Positions 40,479-48,628 of a stretch of 49,434 bases of DNA are shown here, one piece after another. The stretch's first letter is position 1. Every line of letters starts with the position of its first letter. Position numbers and translations under genes: made by a program. A model generated the notes under the pieces. The model was given only the letters and a program-made list of their open reading frames with translations. It did not search any database and was not told the DNA's origin. The DNA lies in NCBI GenBank assembly GCA_964511535.1, contig CAZEFW010000056.1:1-49434 (forward strand), read 5' to 3'. This DNA is from CAZCFB01 sp964511535 (GTDB lineage Bacteria > Myxococcota_A > Polyangia > GCA-2747355 > CAZCFB01).

Positions 40479-43400
40479 TCAGGAGACCGGCTCGTGGTCG
40501 GCGTCGTGCTGCGGCCCGTTCCAGATCCAGGAGGCGGCTCGCTTCAGATCCTCCAGGATCATGTACATCACCGGGATCAGCACCAGGGTGATCTGGGTGG
40601 CGAAGGCCACGCCGAAGGCGAGGCTGATGGCCATGGGCACCAGGAACCTCGCCTGCACCGAGGTCTCCGCCAGCATCGGCACCAGGGCGAAGAAGGTGGT
40701 CAGGGTGGTGAGCAGGATGGGGCGGAAGCGCCGCTTGCCCCCCTCCACCACCGCCTGCCACAGCGGCTGGCCGGCCTGGCGGTTGCGGTTGATGAAGTCG
40801 ATGAGCACCAGGGAGTCGTTGACCACCACCCCGGAGAGCGCCACCACCCCCTGCATGGAGATCAGGCTCATGTCGTAGCCCAGCAGCAGGTGCCCGATCA
40901 CCGCGCCGATGATGCCGAACGGGATGGCGCTCATGATGATGAACGGCTGGGAGTAGGAGCGGAAAGGGATGGCCAGCAGCGCGAACATCACGAACAGCGC
41001 CGCCAGGTAACCCCACTTCATCGAGGCGAACGACTCGGCCCGCTCCTTCTGCTTGCCCTCCAGGTCGTAGGTCAGCCCCTGGTAGTCGCTCACGAGGTCG
41101 GCCAGCGCCGCGCCCTTGAGCTCCTCGACGATTTCCCCCGGGTTGGCGATCTTGTAGTTCACCCGCGCGGTGACGCTGATGACGCGCTTGCGCTCCGAGC
41201 GGTTGATCTTGGAGTAGGCCCTGCCCTCCTTGACCCGGGCCGCCATGGAGAACGGGATCTCCCGGGCGCCGGGGGAGGGCGTGGCCGACAGGCCGGGCAT
41301 GGCCCCCGCCCCCAGGGTGGCCGGGGCGCGCACGCGTAGCTCGTCCACGTCGGCCAGGCTGCGCCGCTCGGAGCGCGGGAAGCGCACCATCACCTTCACC
41401 TCGTTGCGCCCGCGCTGCAGCCGCATGGCCTCGGCCCCGTAGAACGCCGAGCGCACCTGGCGCGCCAACTCCTGCTCGGTGATGCCGAGGGCCCTGGCGC
41501 CGGGGCGCAGCTTCAGCTTAAGCTCCTGCTTGCCCTGCTCCTGGGAGTCGGTGATGTCGAACACACCGGGGTACTGGCGCAGGGCGACCTTGACCCGCTC
41601 GGCGGCCTTCTCCAGGACGCCGAAGTCGTGGTGCGCCAGCTGGATGTCGATGGCCGCGCCGGCGTTCATCAGCCGGGCGTCGAACACGAGGGACTCGGCC
41701 CCCGGGATGTCCCCCACCCGCTTGCGCCAGGCCTGGGCGAAGGCCTGGGACTCCACGTTGCGCTGGCCGCTGTCCACAAGGTAGACCGCCACCTCCGCCA
41801 CGTGGCCGCCGGAGCCACCGGAGCCCCGATTCGGCCCGCGGCCCCGGGACTGGGAGCCGACCATGGTGTAGATGGCGCGCTGCACCTTGCGTCCGCCCGG
41901 CTCCTTTTCGTTGAACTCCTTCACCAGGTCCTGGGCCGCGGCGAGCAGGCGCTTGACATGCACCTCGGTCTGCGACGCCGGCGTGCCGAAGGGCATGGTG
42001 AGCTGCCCCTTGACCACGTCCCCCTCCAGCTCGGGCATGAAGATGAACTTGATGTGCTTGCCTGCGAACAGGCCGGCCACGCCGAGCACCAGCGCCACCG
42101 CCAGGGCCAAAGAGGTGTACCGGTGCCGCAGCGCCACGTCGAGGGTGCGCTGGTACGGAACGTTGATGAACCAGTCCATGAACGCGCTCACCCGGTCGTT
42201 GAGCCGCCGCATCAGGCCGCGCTTGCCGTCGGGGTCCTCTTTGCTGGCGGCCAGGTGCGCGGGCAGCACGAACAGGGACTCCAGCAGGGAGACCAGCAGC
42301 ACCGAGATGACGATGATCGGCATCGCCTTCATGAACTTGCCCATGATGCCTGTGACGAAAAGCAGCGGGGAGAACGCCGCCACCGTGGTGAGGATGGAGA
42401 AGGTCACCGGCCGGGCCACCTCCTGCGCGCCCCGCTCCGAGGCGGCCTGCGGGGCCATGCCGTTGAGGCGATGGGTGGCCACGTTCTCTCCCACCACGAT
42501 GGCGTCGTCCACCACGATCCCGAGCACCACGATGAAGGCGAACAGGGTGATCATGTTGATGGAGACGCCCAGGGCGGGCAGGAAGATGAGCGACCCGAGC
42601 ATCGACAGGGGGATGCCGAGGGTGACCCAGAAGGCGAGGCGCACCCGCAAGAACAGCCCGAGGATCACGATGACCAGGATCAACCCCATGATGGCGTTGC
42701 GCCCCAGCAGGTTCAGGCGGGCCTGGAGGATCTCGGAGCGGTCGGACCAGATGTCCAGGCCCACCCCGGCGGGCAGGGCGCCGCGCTGCTCGGCGATGTA
42801 TGCCTTGACCGCCTCGCTGATCTCCATGGGCGTCTGGTCGCCCACGCGGTAGACGTTGACGATGGCCGCGGGCCTGCCGTCATAGGTGGCCTGCTGGTCG
42901 GTCTCGGCGAAGCCATCGCGCACGGTGGCGATGTCGCCGAGCTTGACCCGGGTGCCGTCCGCCTTGCTCAGCACCACCACCTCCTCGAACTGCCGACCCG
43001 TCTCGCGGCGCTCCTTGGTGCGCAGCAAGATCTCTCCGCCGCGGGCCTTGACCACGCCGGCGGGCATGTCCAGCGACGAGGCGCGGACGGTGGCCGCCAC
43101 CTGGCTGAGGGTCAGGCCGTACCGGCGCAGGTTCGCCTCGCCCACCTCGATGGAGATCTCATAAGGCGGCACCCCCGACAGCTCGGCCTGGGTGATCATC
43201 GGCAAGGCCAGCAGATCGTCGCGCAGCTGCTCGCCGCGCTGGCGCAGGGTGCGCGTGTCCATATCCCCGTGCACCACCACGGACATCACCGAGCGGCGGC
43301 GCATCAGCTTCTGCACCACGGGGCGCTCGGCCTGCTGGGGGAAGGTGATGATCCGGTCCACCGCGGCCTTGACGTCCTGGGTCAACAGGTCGAGGTCCTC

Positions 43401-43694
43401 GCCCTCCATGATCTGGATCGCCACCTGGCCCACCCCCTCGCTGGCCACCGACGAGATTCGCTTGATCCCCTCGAGCCCCTGCACCGCCTCCTCGATGGGC
43501 TCGACGATGCCCTCCTCCACCTCCTCCGGGCCGGCGCCGGGGTAGGCCACGGTGACCGTCACCCGATCGAGCTCGATCTCGGGGAACACCTCCACCTGCA
43601 GGGTGAAGGCGGCGAACAGTCCGCCGCCGATGAGCACGAGCATGGCGATGTTGGCCGCGACATGGTTGCGGGCCATGTACTTGATGGGGCTCAT
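40479..43694 (-). CDS. RND efflux permease (AcrB/MexF type)
   Basis: A 1071-aa inner-membrane RND pump using proton motive force to export drugs or other toxic compounds. It starts SPIKYMARNHVAAN, with TM1 at ~12-30. It has the duplicated TM1-TM6/TM7-TM12 plan with two large periplasmic domains. The proton-relay pair D396-D397 sits in LGIVVDDAIVVGEN. SDRSEILQARLNLLGRN and GVVALSGVVVNDSLVLIDF are conserved COG0841 segments. The ATG overlaps the stop of the MFP gene by 4 nt. It is the last gene of the TetR-OMF-MFP-RND operon. Substrate is not readable from sequence. Confidence 0.92.
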   Translation of the reverse strand: MSPIKYMARNHVAANIAMLVLIGGGLFAAFTLQVEVFPEIELDRVTVTVAYPGAGPEEVEEGIVEPIEEAVQGLEGIKRISSVASEGVGQVAIQIMEGEDLDLLTQDVKAAVDRIITFPQQAERPVVQKLMRRRSVMSVVVHGDMDTRTLRQRGEQLRDDLLALPMITQAELSGVPPYEISIEVGEANLRRYGLTLSQVAATVRASSLDMPAGVVKARGGEILLRTKERRETGRQFEEVVVLSKADGTRVKLGDIATVRDGFAETDQQATYDGRPAAIVNVYRVGDQTPMEISEAVKAYIAEQRGALPAGVGLDIWSDRSEILQARLNLLGRNAIMGLILVIVILGLFLRVRLAFWVTLGIPLSMLGSLIFLPALGVSINMITLFAFIVVLGIVVDDAIVVGENVATHRLNGMAPQAASERGAQEVARPVTFSILTTVAAFSPLLFVTGIMGKFMKAMPIIVISVLLVSLLESLFVLPAHLAASKEDPDGKRGLMRRLNDRVSAFMDWFINVPYQRTLDVALRHRYTSLALAVALVLGVAGLFAGKHIKFIFMPELEGDVVKGQLTMPFGTPASQTEVHVKRLLAAAQDLVKEFNEKEPGGRKVQRAIYTMVGSQSRGRGPNRGSGGSGGHVAEVAVYLVDSGQRNVESQAFAQAWRKRVGDIPGAESLVFDARLMNAGAAIDIQLAHHDFGVLEKAAERVKVALRQYPGVFDITDSQEQGKQELKLKLRPGARALGITEQELARQVRSAFYGAEAMRLQRGRNEVKVMVRFPRSERRSLADVDELRVRAPATLGAGAMPGLSATPSPGAREIPFSMAARVKEGRAYSKINRSERKRVISVTARVNYKIANPGEIVEELKGAALADLVSDYQGLTYDLEGKQKERAESFASMKWGYLAALFVMFALLAIPFRSYSQPFIIMSAIPFGIIGAVIGHLLLGYDMSLISMQGVVALSGVVVNDSLVLIDFINRNRQAGQPLWQAVVEGGKRRFRPILLTTLTTFFALVPMLAETSVQARFLVPMAISLAFGVAFATQITLVLIPVMYMILEDLKRAASWIWNGPQHDADHEPVS

Positions 43695-45013
43695 TGGGTG
43701 GCGGTCCTCCCGCCGGCCTTGGTCGGCGCGGTGGGCGCGGCCTCGGCCCGCGCTCGCGGCGGCGCGTCAGCCCTGGCGGCGCCAGGCTGCCTGGCCACCT
43801 TGCCCTCTTGCTTGGCGCTGCCCTGGGCCTTGACCCGCAGCTTCATGCCATCCACCGCGCCGGAGATGGCGGTGACGATGATCCGGTCGCCGGCGGCGAG
43901 GCCGGCAGAGATCAGGGCCTCGCGGTCAGTGAGGCGGGCCACGGTCACCTTGCGCACCTGCAGCTGGTCCTTGGCCGTGGCGATGTACACCACTGCCCCG
44001 ATGCGCAGGGCCTCGGACGGGATGGCCACCACGTCGCGCAGCTGCTTGCCGGTGAGGGTGACCTTGACGAAGGCGCCCACCTCCAGGGGCGGGCGATCCT
44101 GCCCGGCAGACTTCAGGTTGTAAGGATCGGTCACGGAGACCACCACCCGTGACAGCCGGCTGGTGCTGTCGATCTCCCCGAGAGAGCGCACGAGGGTGGC
44201 CTCCCGCTGCACCGCGCCGGTGCCGGTGTCCTGGTGCACGGTGACCGCGGTGCTCGACTTGCCCTTGCCCTTGCCCTGGCGACGGGGCATGTCGAGCCAG
44301 CGCAGGTCGCCGGCCTTGACCGGCACCACCACCTCGGCGCGGTCGGTTCCGAAGGCGCTGGCCACCTCGCGTGTGGCCGCGACGTACTGCCCCACCTCCA
44401 CTGATTCCCGCCGTATCCGCAGGTTGAACGGCGCGCGCAGGGTGGTGCGCGACAGGTTCAGCCTGGTCACCTTCAGGTCGGCCCTGGCGCTGGCCAACCC
44501 GGCGCGCGCGGCCTTGAGCTGGGGCTCGCGCAGGGTCAGCGGCGACGGCTTGCCCTTGGCCACCTGGGAGCCGAGCAGCTTCCACTCCTCCCGCGCGACC
44601 CGGGCCGAGGACTCCTCCACGGCCAGCTTCTGCTGGGCCGCGGCCACCGCCGCGCCGGCACGCTCCGTGGCCAGCCGGTAGTCGGCTGGATCGATGCGCA
44701 GCATCACCTCGCCCCTGCGGATCAGGCCGCCGGCCACCAGCTGGGGGTGCGCGGCGATGATCTTGCCTGACACCTGGGGGACGATGCTCACCTCCCGGCG
44801 CGCCTGCACCTGCCCGTGCCCCTTGAGCACCACGCGGCGGTCCACCTTTTCGGCCTGGATCACCTGCACCAGCAGCCCCGCGGCGCGGCGCTTCTTCTTC
44901 TTCGGCTTCTTGCGCGTGGCCTTGAGGGTCACCATCAAGCCCACCCCGAGGGCCAGCACCATCAGGGGGAGCAGGCGCCTTAACCACTTGCTTGCAGCAG
45001 CTTCAGCTTGCAT
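43691..45013 (-). CDS. Efflux periplasmic adaptor (HlyD/AcrA family MFP)
   Basis: A 440-aa membrane fusion protein. ATG 45013 is preferred (AAAGGTGG about 8 nt upstream) over GTG 45022. One N-terminal TM segment (~15-28) is followed by a Lys-rich stretch. Then come the lipoyl half (~70-110: SIVPQVSGKIIAAHPQLVAGG), the helical hairpin (~115-190), the second lipoyl/beta-barrel part (~195-300: LRAPFNLRIRRESVEVGQY) and the membrane-proximal domain. A Pro/Ala-rich tail of ~40 aa ends the protein. It bridges the RND pump and the outer-membrane channel. Its start overlaps the OMF stop by 11 nt. Confidence 0.9.
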   Translation of the reverse strand: MQAEAAASKWLRRLLPLMVLALGVGLMVTLKATRKKPKKKKRRAAGLLVQVIQAEKVDRRVVLKGHGQVQARREVSIVPQVSGKIIAAHPQLVAGGLIRRGEVMLRIDPADYRLATERAGAAVAAAQQKLAVEESSARVAREEWKLLGSQVAKGKPSPLTLREPQLKAARAGLASARADLKVTRLNLSRTTLRAPFNLRIRRESVEVGQYVAATREVASAFGTDRAEVVVPVKAGDLRWLDMPRRQGKGKGKSSTAVTVHQDTGTGAVQREATLVRSLGEIDSTSRLSRVVVSVTDPYNLKSAGQDRPPLEVGAFVKVTLTGKQLRDVVAIPSEALRIGAVVYIATAKDQLQVRKVTVARLTDREALISAGLAAGDRIIVTAISGAVDGMKLRVKAQGSAKQEGKVARQPGAARADAPPRARAEAAPTAPTKAGGRTATQ

Positions 45014-46427
45014 CGGAACCACCTTTTCCGCGGCGCACGCGGGGTTGCTCTTTCCAGCCGCCGGCCAGCGCTCTGGCCAGCTTGACCCTGGCGGAGATCA
45101 GCTCGCGCCGGGCGGACAGCAGGCCCGACCGGGCCGAGAACAGGCTCTGCTCGGCGGTGAGCACATTTATATAGGGCGTCAATCCCTGGAGGTACTGGTC
45201 CACGGCCAGGCGCAGCATCGCCTCGGCCGTGGCCACCCGCTCCTGCAGGCGCTCGGTTTTTTGCAGCAGCTTCTCGCCGCTGACCAGGGCGTCCTCCACC
45301 TCCTGCACCGCGCGAAGCAGGGTCACCTTGTACGAGGCGAGGGCCTGCTTGAAGCGCGCCTCCTGGCGGTCCACCTCTGCCGAGATGGCCAGCCCGTTGA
45401 AGATGGGCGCGGTGAGCCCGGCCAGCACGTTCCAGATCAGGGCGGTGGGGTCGAAGCTGACGCCCACCGAGCCGCCGATGTTGACGCTCGGGAAGTGGGC
45501 CGCGAACGCCTTGCCCACCTGGGCGTCGGCGGCGGCGAGCCGGGCGTGAGCGGCGCGCAGATCCGGGCGGCGCTGCAGCAGCTGGCTCGGCACGCCGGTC
45601 GGCAGCTCGCGGATCGGGTCGGGCAGGCGCCCCAGGTCACCCGCCACGCCGGCGCGGGGGAAGTCGCCCACCAGCACCGATATGGCGTGCTCGGTGGTAC
45701 GCAGGCGCTGCTCCAGGCCGGGCAGGGTGGAGCGCACAAGGGCCAGGCTGTCCCGCGCCTGATACAGCTCCAGGGACGTGGAGATCCCCTCGCGGTAGCG
45801 GCGCTCCATCACCGTCTGGCTCTTCCGCCGGGCGGCGATGGTCTCCCGGGTCAGGGCCACCTGGGCGCGCAGCTCAACCGCGGTGAAGTATGCGTCGGTC
45901 AGCGTGGCGGCCACGCTGATGCGCGCCGCCTGCAGGTCCTCTTGCGAGGCGCGCAGGGCAGCCTTGGCCGCCTTGTGTCCGTAGCGGACCTTGCCCCACA
46001 GGTCGATCTCGTAGCTCACCTGCAGCGACAGGGAGTAGGAGCTGGTCTCCACCTCGCGCTTGATGTTGGGGCCGTCGGGGTCGAGGAAGTTGGGCAGCTC
46101 CTGGGTGCGCGCCGAGCGGCTCACGTCGCCCTTGCCCACCACCCTGGGGAACCAGCCCGAGCGGGCGGTGACCAGCGTGGCGCCCGCCTCCTCCACCCGG
46201 GCAGCCGCGGCCACCAGGTCGAGGTTGCGGGCCAGGGCCCGGTCCACCAGCCGGTTGAGCGTGGCGTCGCCGAACAGCCGCCAGAACCGGCCCACGGGCG
46301 GGGCGTCCTTCTTTGCCTTGCCGGCGAACTGCTTGGGCGGCTCCAGGGGCCGCTCCTTGACCTTGCTGGAGTGGATGCAGCCGCCGGCCAGCACGGCGGC
46401 GGCTGCGAGCAGGAGCAGGCGACTCAT
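45003..46427 (-). CDS. Outer-membrane efflux channel lipoprotein (TolC/NodT type)
   Basis: A 474-aa OMF. ATG 46427 follows AGGAGGTGAG and gives a lipoprotein signal with lipobox LAGGC (C17). Two repeats of the TolC helical/strand unit are seen: FWRLFGDATLNRLVDRALARN and later IRELPTGVPSQLLQRRPDLRAAHARL, the hallmark of NodT-type efflux channels. SSYSLSLQVSYEIDLWGKVRYG forms the first barrel strands. It completes the tripartite pump with the MFP and RND genes. The ATG overlaps the TetR stop by 4 nt, so regulator and pump are translated from one message. Confidence 0.9.
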   Translation of the reverse strand: MSRLLLLAAAAVLAGGCIHSSKVKERPLEPPKQFAGKAKKDAPPVGRFWRLFGDATLNRLVDRALARNLDLVAAAARVEEAGATLVTARSGWFPRVVGKGDVSRSARTQELPNFLDPDGPNIKREVETSSYSLSLQVSYEIDLWGKVRYGHKAAKAALRASQEDLQAARISVAATLTDAYFTAVELRAQVALTRETIAARRKSQTVMERRYREGISTSLELYQARDSLALVRSTLPGLEQRLRTTEHAISVLVGDFPRAGVAGDLGRLPDPIRELPTGVPSQLLQRRPDLRAAHARLAAADAQVGKAFAAHFPSVNIGGSVGVSFDPTALIWNVLAGLTAPIFNGLAISAEVDRQEARFKQALASYKVTLLRAVQEVEDALVSGEKLLQKTERLQERVATAEAMLRLAVDQYLQGLTPYINVLTAEQSLFSARSGLLSARRELISARVKLARALAGGWKEQPRVRRGKGGSDAS

Positions 46428-47032
46428 GAGCTCACCTCCTGCGGCGCCAGGCCGGCCCATAGCATGTCCACCAGCCCGGCGATGTACTGGTCACCTTCCA
46501 CCGGGCTGTACACCCCGTGGCCGAGGTTCTCGAAGAAGACGAAGTTCCACACCGAGGCGGACAGCACACGGGCCATGAGCTCGGGATCGCCCTGGCCCAG
46601 GCGGCCGCCGTCCATCTCCAGCTGCAGGTGGGCGGCCAGGGCCTGGTGTGCGTGGCGATGGGGCGAGTCCTTGCCGTGCAGCAGGGGCTGGTTGCGTGGA
46701 TCCATCCCGTCGCGAGAGCAGAGCACCATCACCCTCGGGATCAGCTGGCGGTAGAACTTCATCATCTGGGTGGCGATGCGGGCCAGGTTCTGCTTCATGG
46801 AGCCGCGGCCGAGCAGTCCGGCCAGGTGCGCCTTTGGATCCTCGCGTTGCTCCAGGCCCATGGCGGCCATGAGCAGCGCGTTCTTGGTGGGGAACCGCTT
46901 GAAGATTGTCCCCTCGGAGATCCCGGCGTGGGTCGCGATCTCCGCGGTGGTCACCGTGGCGCCGCGCTCCAGGAACAGCTCCCGCGCGGCGTCGAGGATC
47001 TCCTCGTTGGTGATGGTTCGTGGTCTGGGCAT
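46424..47032 (-). CDS. TetR/AcrR regulator of the efflux operon
   Basis: A 202-aa TetR protein. The HTH (~8-55) reads TITNEEILDAARELFLERG then VTTAEIATHAGISEGTIFKRF. The rest is an all-helical ligand/dimer domain. It is the first gene of the operon, with its TGA overlapping the OMF start. A palindrome at 47061-47080, just upstream of its ATG 47032, is the probable operator, so autorepression and pump induction by substrate are expected. Unlike many acrR-type cases, it is in the same direction as the pump, not divergent. Confidence 0.9.
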   Translation of the reverse strand: MPRPRTITNEEILDAARELFLERGATVTTAEIATHAGISEGTIFKRFPTKNALLMAAMGLEQREDPKAHLAGLLGRGSMKQNLARIATQMMKFYRQLIPRVMVLCSRDGMDPRNQPLLHGKDSPHRHAHQALAAHLQLEMDGGRLGQGDPELMARVLSASVWNFVFFENLGHGVYSPVEGDQYIAGLVDMLWAGLAPQEVSS

Positions 47033-47057
47033 GGTCGGGGCGCTCGCGAGGCGGTGT

Positions 47058-47087
47058 TTGGTAAGTGAGTACTTACTTACTTAATAT
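47058..47087 (+). promoter_or_regulatory. Candidate promoter for the AlkZ-like gene
   Basis: TTGGTA (47058-47063) and TAATAT (47082-47087), 18 bp apart, point to the AlkZ-like gene. The palindromic operator at 47061-47080 occupies the spacer. On the other strand, TTGACG at 47096-47101 is positioned as a -35 for the TetR operon, so one operator may control both directions. Confidence 0.45.
47061..47080. promoter_or_regulatory. Palindromic TetR-type operator
   Basis: GTAAGT-G-AGTACT-T-ACTTAC is a 20-bp near-perfect palindrome with one mismatched pair and a central AGTACT. It lies 29 bp upstream of the tetR ATG (47032) and within the candidate promoter of the divergent gene. Size and symmetry fit a TetR dimer-pair site. 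Confidence 0.7.
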
Positions 47088-47172
47088 TCGGGGCGCGTCA
47101 AGGTGGGTTCGTGTAACGGTTTGTATTGCTACCTCCCTTGACCCGCGGGCCTCCCCGGCAAAAACTCCCGGC

Positions 47173-48357
47173 ATGCCCAACGATACCGAAGGACGGCTGG
47201 CGCTCGACGAGGAGCAGGCGCTGTACTTTCGTGCCCGGCGCTGCCACCTGGCCGGGCCAGGGGCACCGGATCCCGTGGCCGCGGCGCGAGCGATCCTCGG
47301 AGCCCAGGCGCAGATCCTGGGGCCAGGGCTGCTTGCCCTGGCGCAGCGCACGGCGGGGCGTCCCGCGGCCGACGCGCTGGAGGCGCGGCTGATGCAGGAC
47401 GGCCGCGACCTGGTGCGCACCTGGGGCCAGCGGGATACGTTGCACATCTACGATGCCGCCGAGGACTGGCGCGCGGTGGTGGCCGCCCGGGGCCAGTGGG
47501 CGCCGGCGGGCAGGGGCACCGTGATGCCGGCGGATGCGGCGGTGGCCGCGGCGCTGGAGGTGGCGCTCGAGGCTGACGGTCCCATCACGCGGCGGGAGCT
47601 GATGCACCTGGTGCCCGAGGAGTTCGTGGCCTGGATGGCCACCCGCGTGGCTCCGGGGGGGGATGCCGTGCGCGAGGGCGCCGGGCGGCTCTTCTGGGCC
47701 CTGGCTCGCCAGGGGGAGGTGGTGTGCGGGGCGAAGCGCGGCGTGGACCAGACCTACGCCACTCGGGCCCACTGGTTCCCGCGAGTGAAGTGGCTCAAGA
47801 CCCGGCCCACCGAGGCGGGGGCGGCCGCGGAGATGGCGGCACGCTACCTGCGGGCTTACGGTCCGGCCACGGCCGCGGACATGGCGCACTTCTTCGGCGC
47901 GCGGGTCACCACGGCCCGGCGCTGGCTGGAGACCATCGGCCAGCAGCAGGGCCTGCTGGAGGTGCGATGCGGCGCGCGCGAGGGGCTGGTGGCGTTGAGC
48001 CGGGATCGCGAGGCGCTGGACCGCGCGGCGCCAGCGGGCTTCAAGGAGTGGCCCGTGCGTCTGCTGCCCGGATGGGACTGCCTGCTCATGGGGCACCACG
48101 ACAAGACCTGGACCGTGCCCCGCGAGGCCGAGCGGCCGCGGGTCTGGCGCAAGGCCGCGGTGGTGGCGCCGGCGGTGCTGGCCCGGGGCCGGGTGGTGGC
48201 GACCTGGTCACAGAACAAACAGCGGCGTCGGCTGACCGTGACCGTTCAGCCCCTGTCGGGCTGGCGCAAGTCGAACCACCTGGCCGGCGTCCGGCGCGAG
48301 GCGCGCGGGGTGGCGCGGCATCTGGGGCTGGAGCTGGTGGAGGTCCGACTGGAGTAG
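47173..48357 (+). CDS. AlkZ-like winged-helix DNA glycosylase (HTH_42 family)
   Basis: A 394-aa protein of the winged-helix HTH_42 (PF06224) family, to which the interstrand-crosslink glycosylases AlkZ and YcaQ belong. The ATG 47173 is the first one fitting the family; upstream frame bases run into the promoter. The catalytic Q-x-Q motif is visible at Q45-A-Q47 (ILGAQAQILGPG), the form typical of the AlkZ-like (AZL) clade. Other matches are HIYDAAEDWRAVVAARG and WSQNKQRRRLTVTVQPL. Its probable job is to remove bulky or crosslinked bases from DNA. It is divergent from a TetR-regulated efflux pump, which suggests joint protection against a genotoxic compound. Function is inferred, not proven. 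Confidence 0.8.
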   Translation: MPNDTEGRLALDEEQALYFRARRCHLAGPGAPDPVAAARAILGAQAQILGPGLLALAQRTAGRPAADALEARLMQDGRDLVRTWGQRDTLHIYDAAEDWRAVVAARGQWAPAGRGTVMPADAAVAAALEVALEADGPITRRELMHLVPEEFVAWMATRVAPGGDAVREGAGRLFWALARQGEVVCGAKRGVDQTYATRAHWFPRVKWLKTRPTEAGAAAEMAARYLRAYGPATAADMAHFFGARVTTARRWLETIGQQQGLLEVRCGAREGLVALSRDREALDRAAPAGFKEWPVRLLPGWDCLLMGHHDKTWTVPREAERPRVWRKAAVVAPAVLARGRVVATWSQNKQRRRLTVTVQPLSGWRKSNHLAGVRREARGVARHLGLELVEVRLE

Positions 48358-48373
48358 CGGGCGCTCCCGCAGG

Positions 48374-48401
48374 GCCATTCCCGCACCGCCATTCCCGCAC
48401 C
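48374..48401 (+). repeat. Perfect 14-bp tandem duplication
   Basis: GCCATTCCCGCACC occurs twice back to back in the gap after the AlkZ-like gene. It is followed by a G4/C4-flanked AT stretch (GGGGTTAATTCCCC). It does not match an attachment site I recognise. Confidence 0.8.
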
Positions 48402-48523
48402 GGGGTTAATTCCCCGCTCCGGGGCCAAATTCTCCTGACTTCCAGCGATCCGCCAACGATATGCTTGCTGAAAAGAAGCGGTGAGATTGTATTGCAGCGG
48501 TTTCAGCCGGAAATCATAGTGCA

Positions 48524-48540
48524 ACGCGCCGGCGGCGCGT
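48524..48540. other. Palindrome near the REP-type transposase
   Basis: ACGCGCC, loop GGC, GGCGCGT is a perfect 7-bp stem with a 3-nt loop, 89 nt past the 3' end of the Y1 transposase gene. REP-associated transposases recognise hairpin REP elements, so this is a candidate target, though only one copy was found here. Confidence 0.4.
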
Positions 48541-48628
48541 CACATTGGGCCAGTCAGAACACAAGTCCCCCTTCAGAGGCGATGGGCTCTGCCAATATCA
48601 GCATTGAACTGGGGAGCGAAAGGGGCGC

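Noticed and set aside
41628..44123. 831-codon plus-strand open frame opposite the RND pump
   Set aside because: It is antisense to conserved RND and MFP genes; its His/Asp/Gln-rich sequence has no domain, so it is a compositional artefact.
48358..48628. Small gene or RNA in the gap after the AlkZ-like gene
   Set aside because: I see only a 14-bp duplication, a palindrome and no convincing start/RBS or tRNA-like fold.
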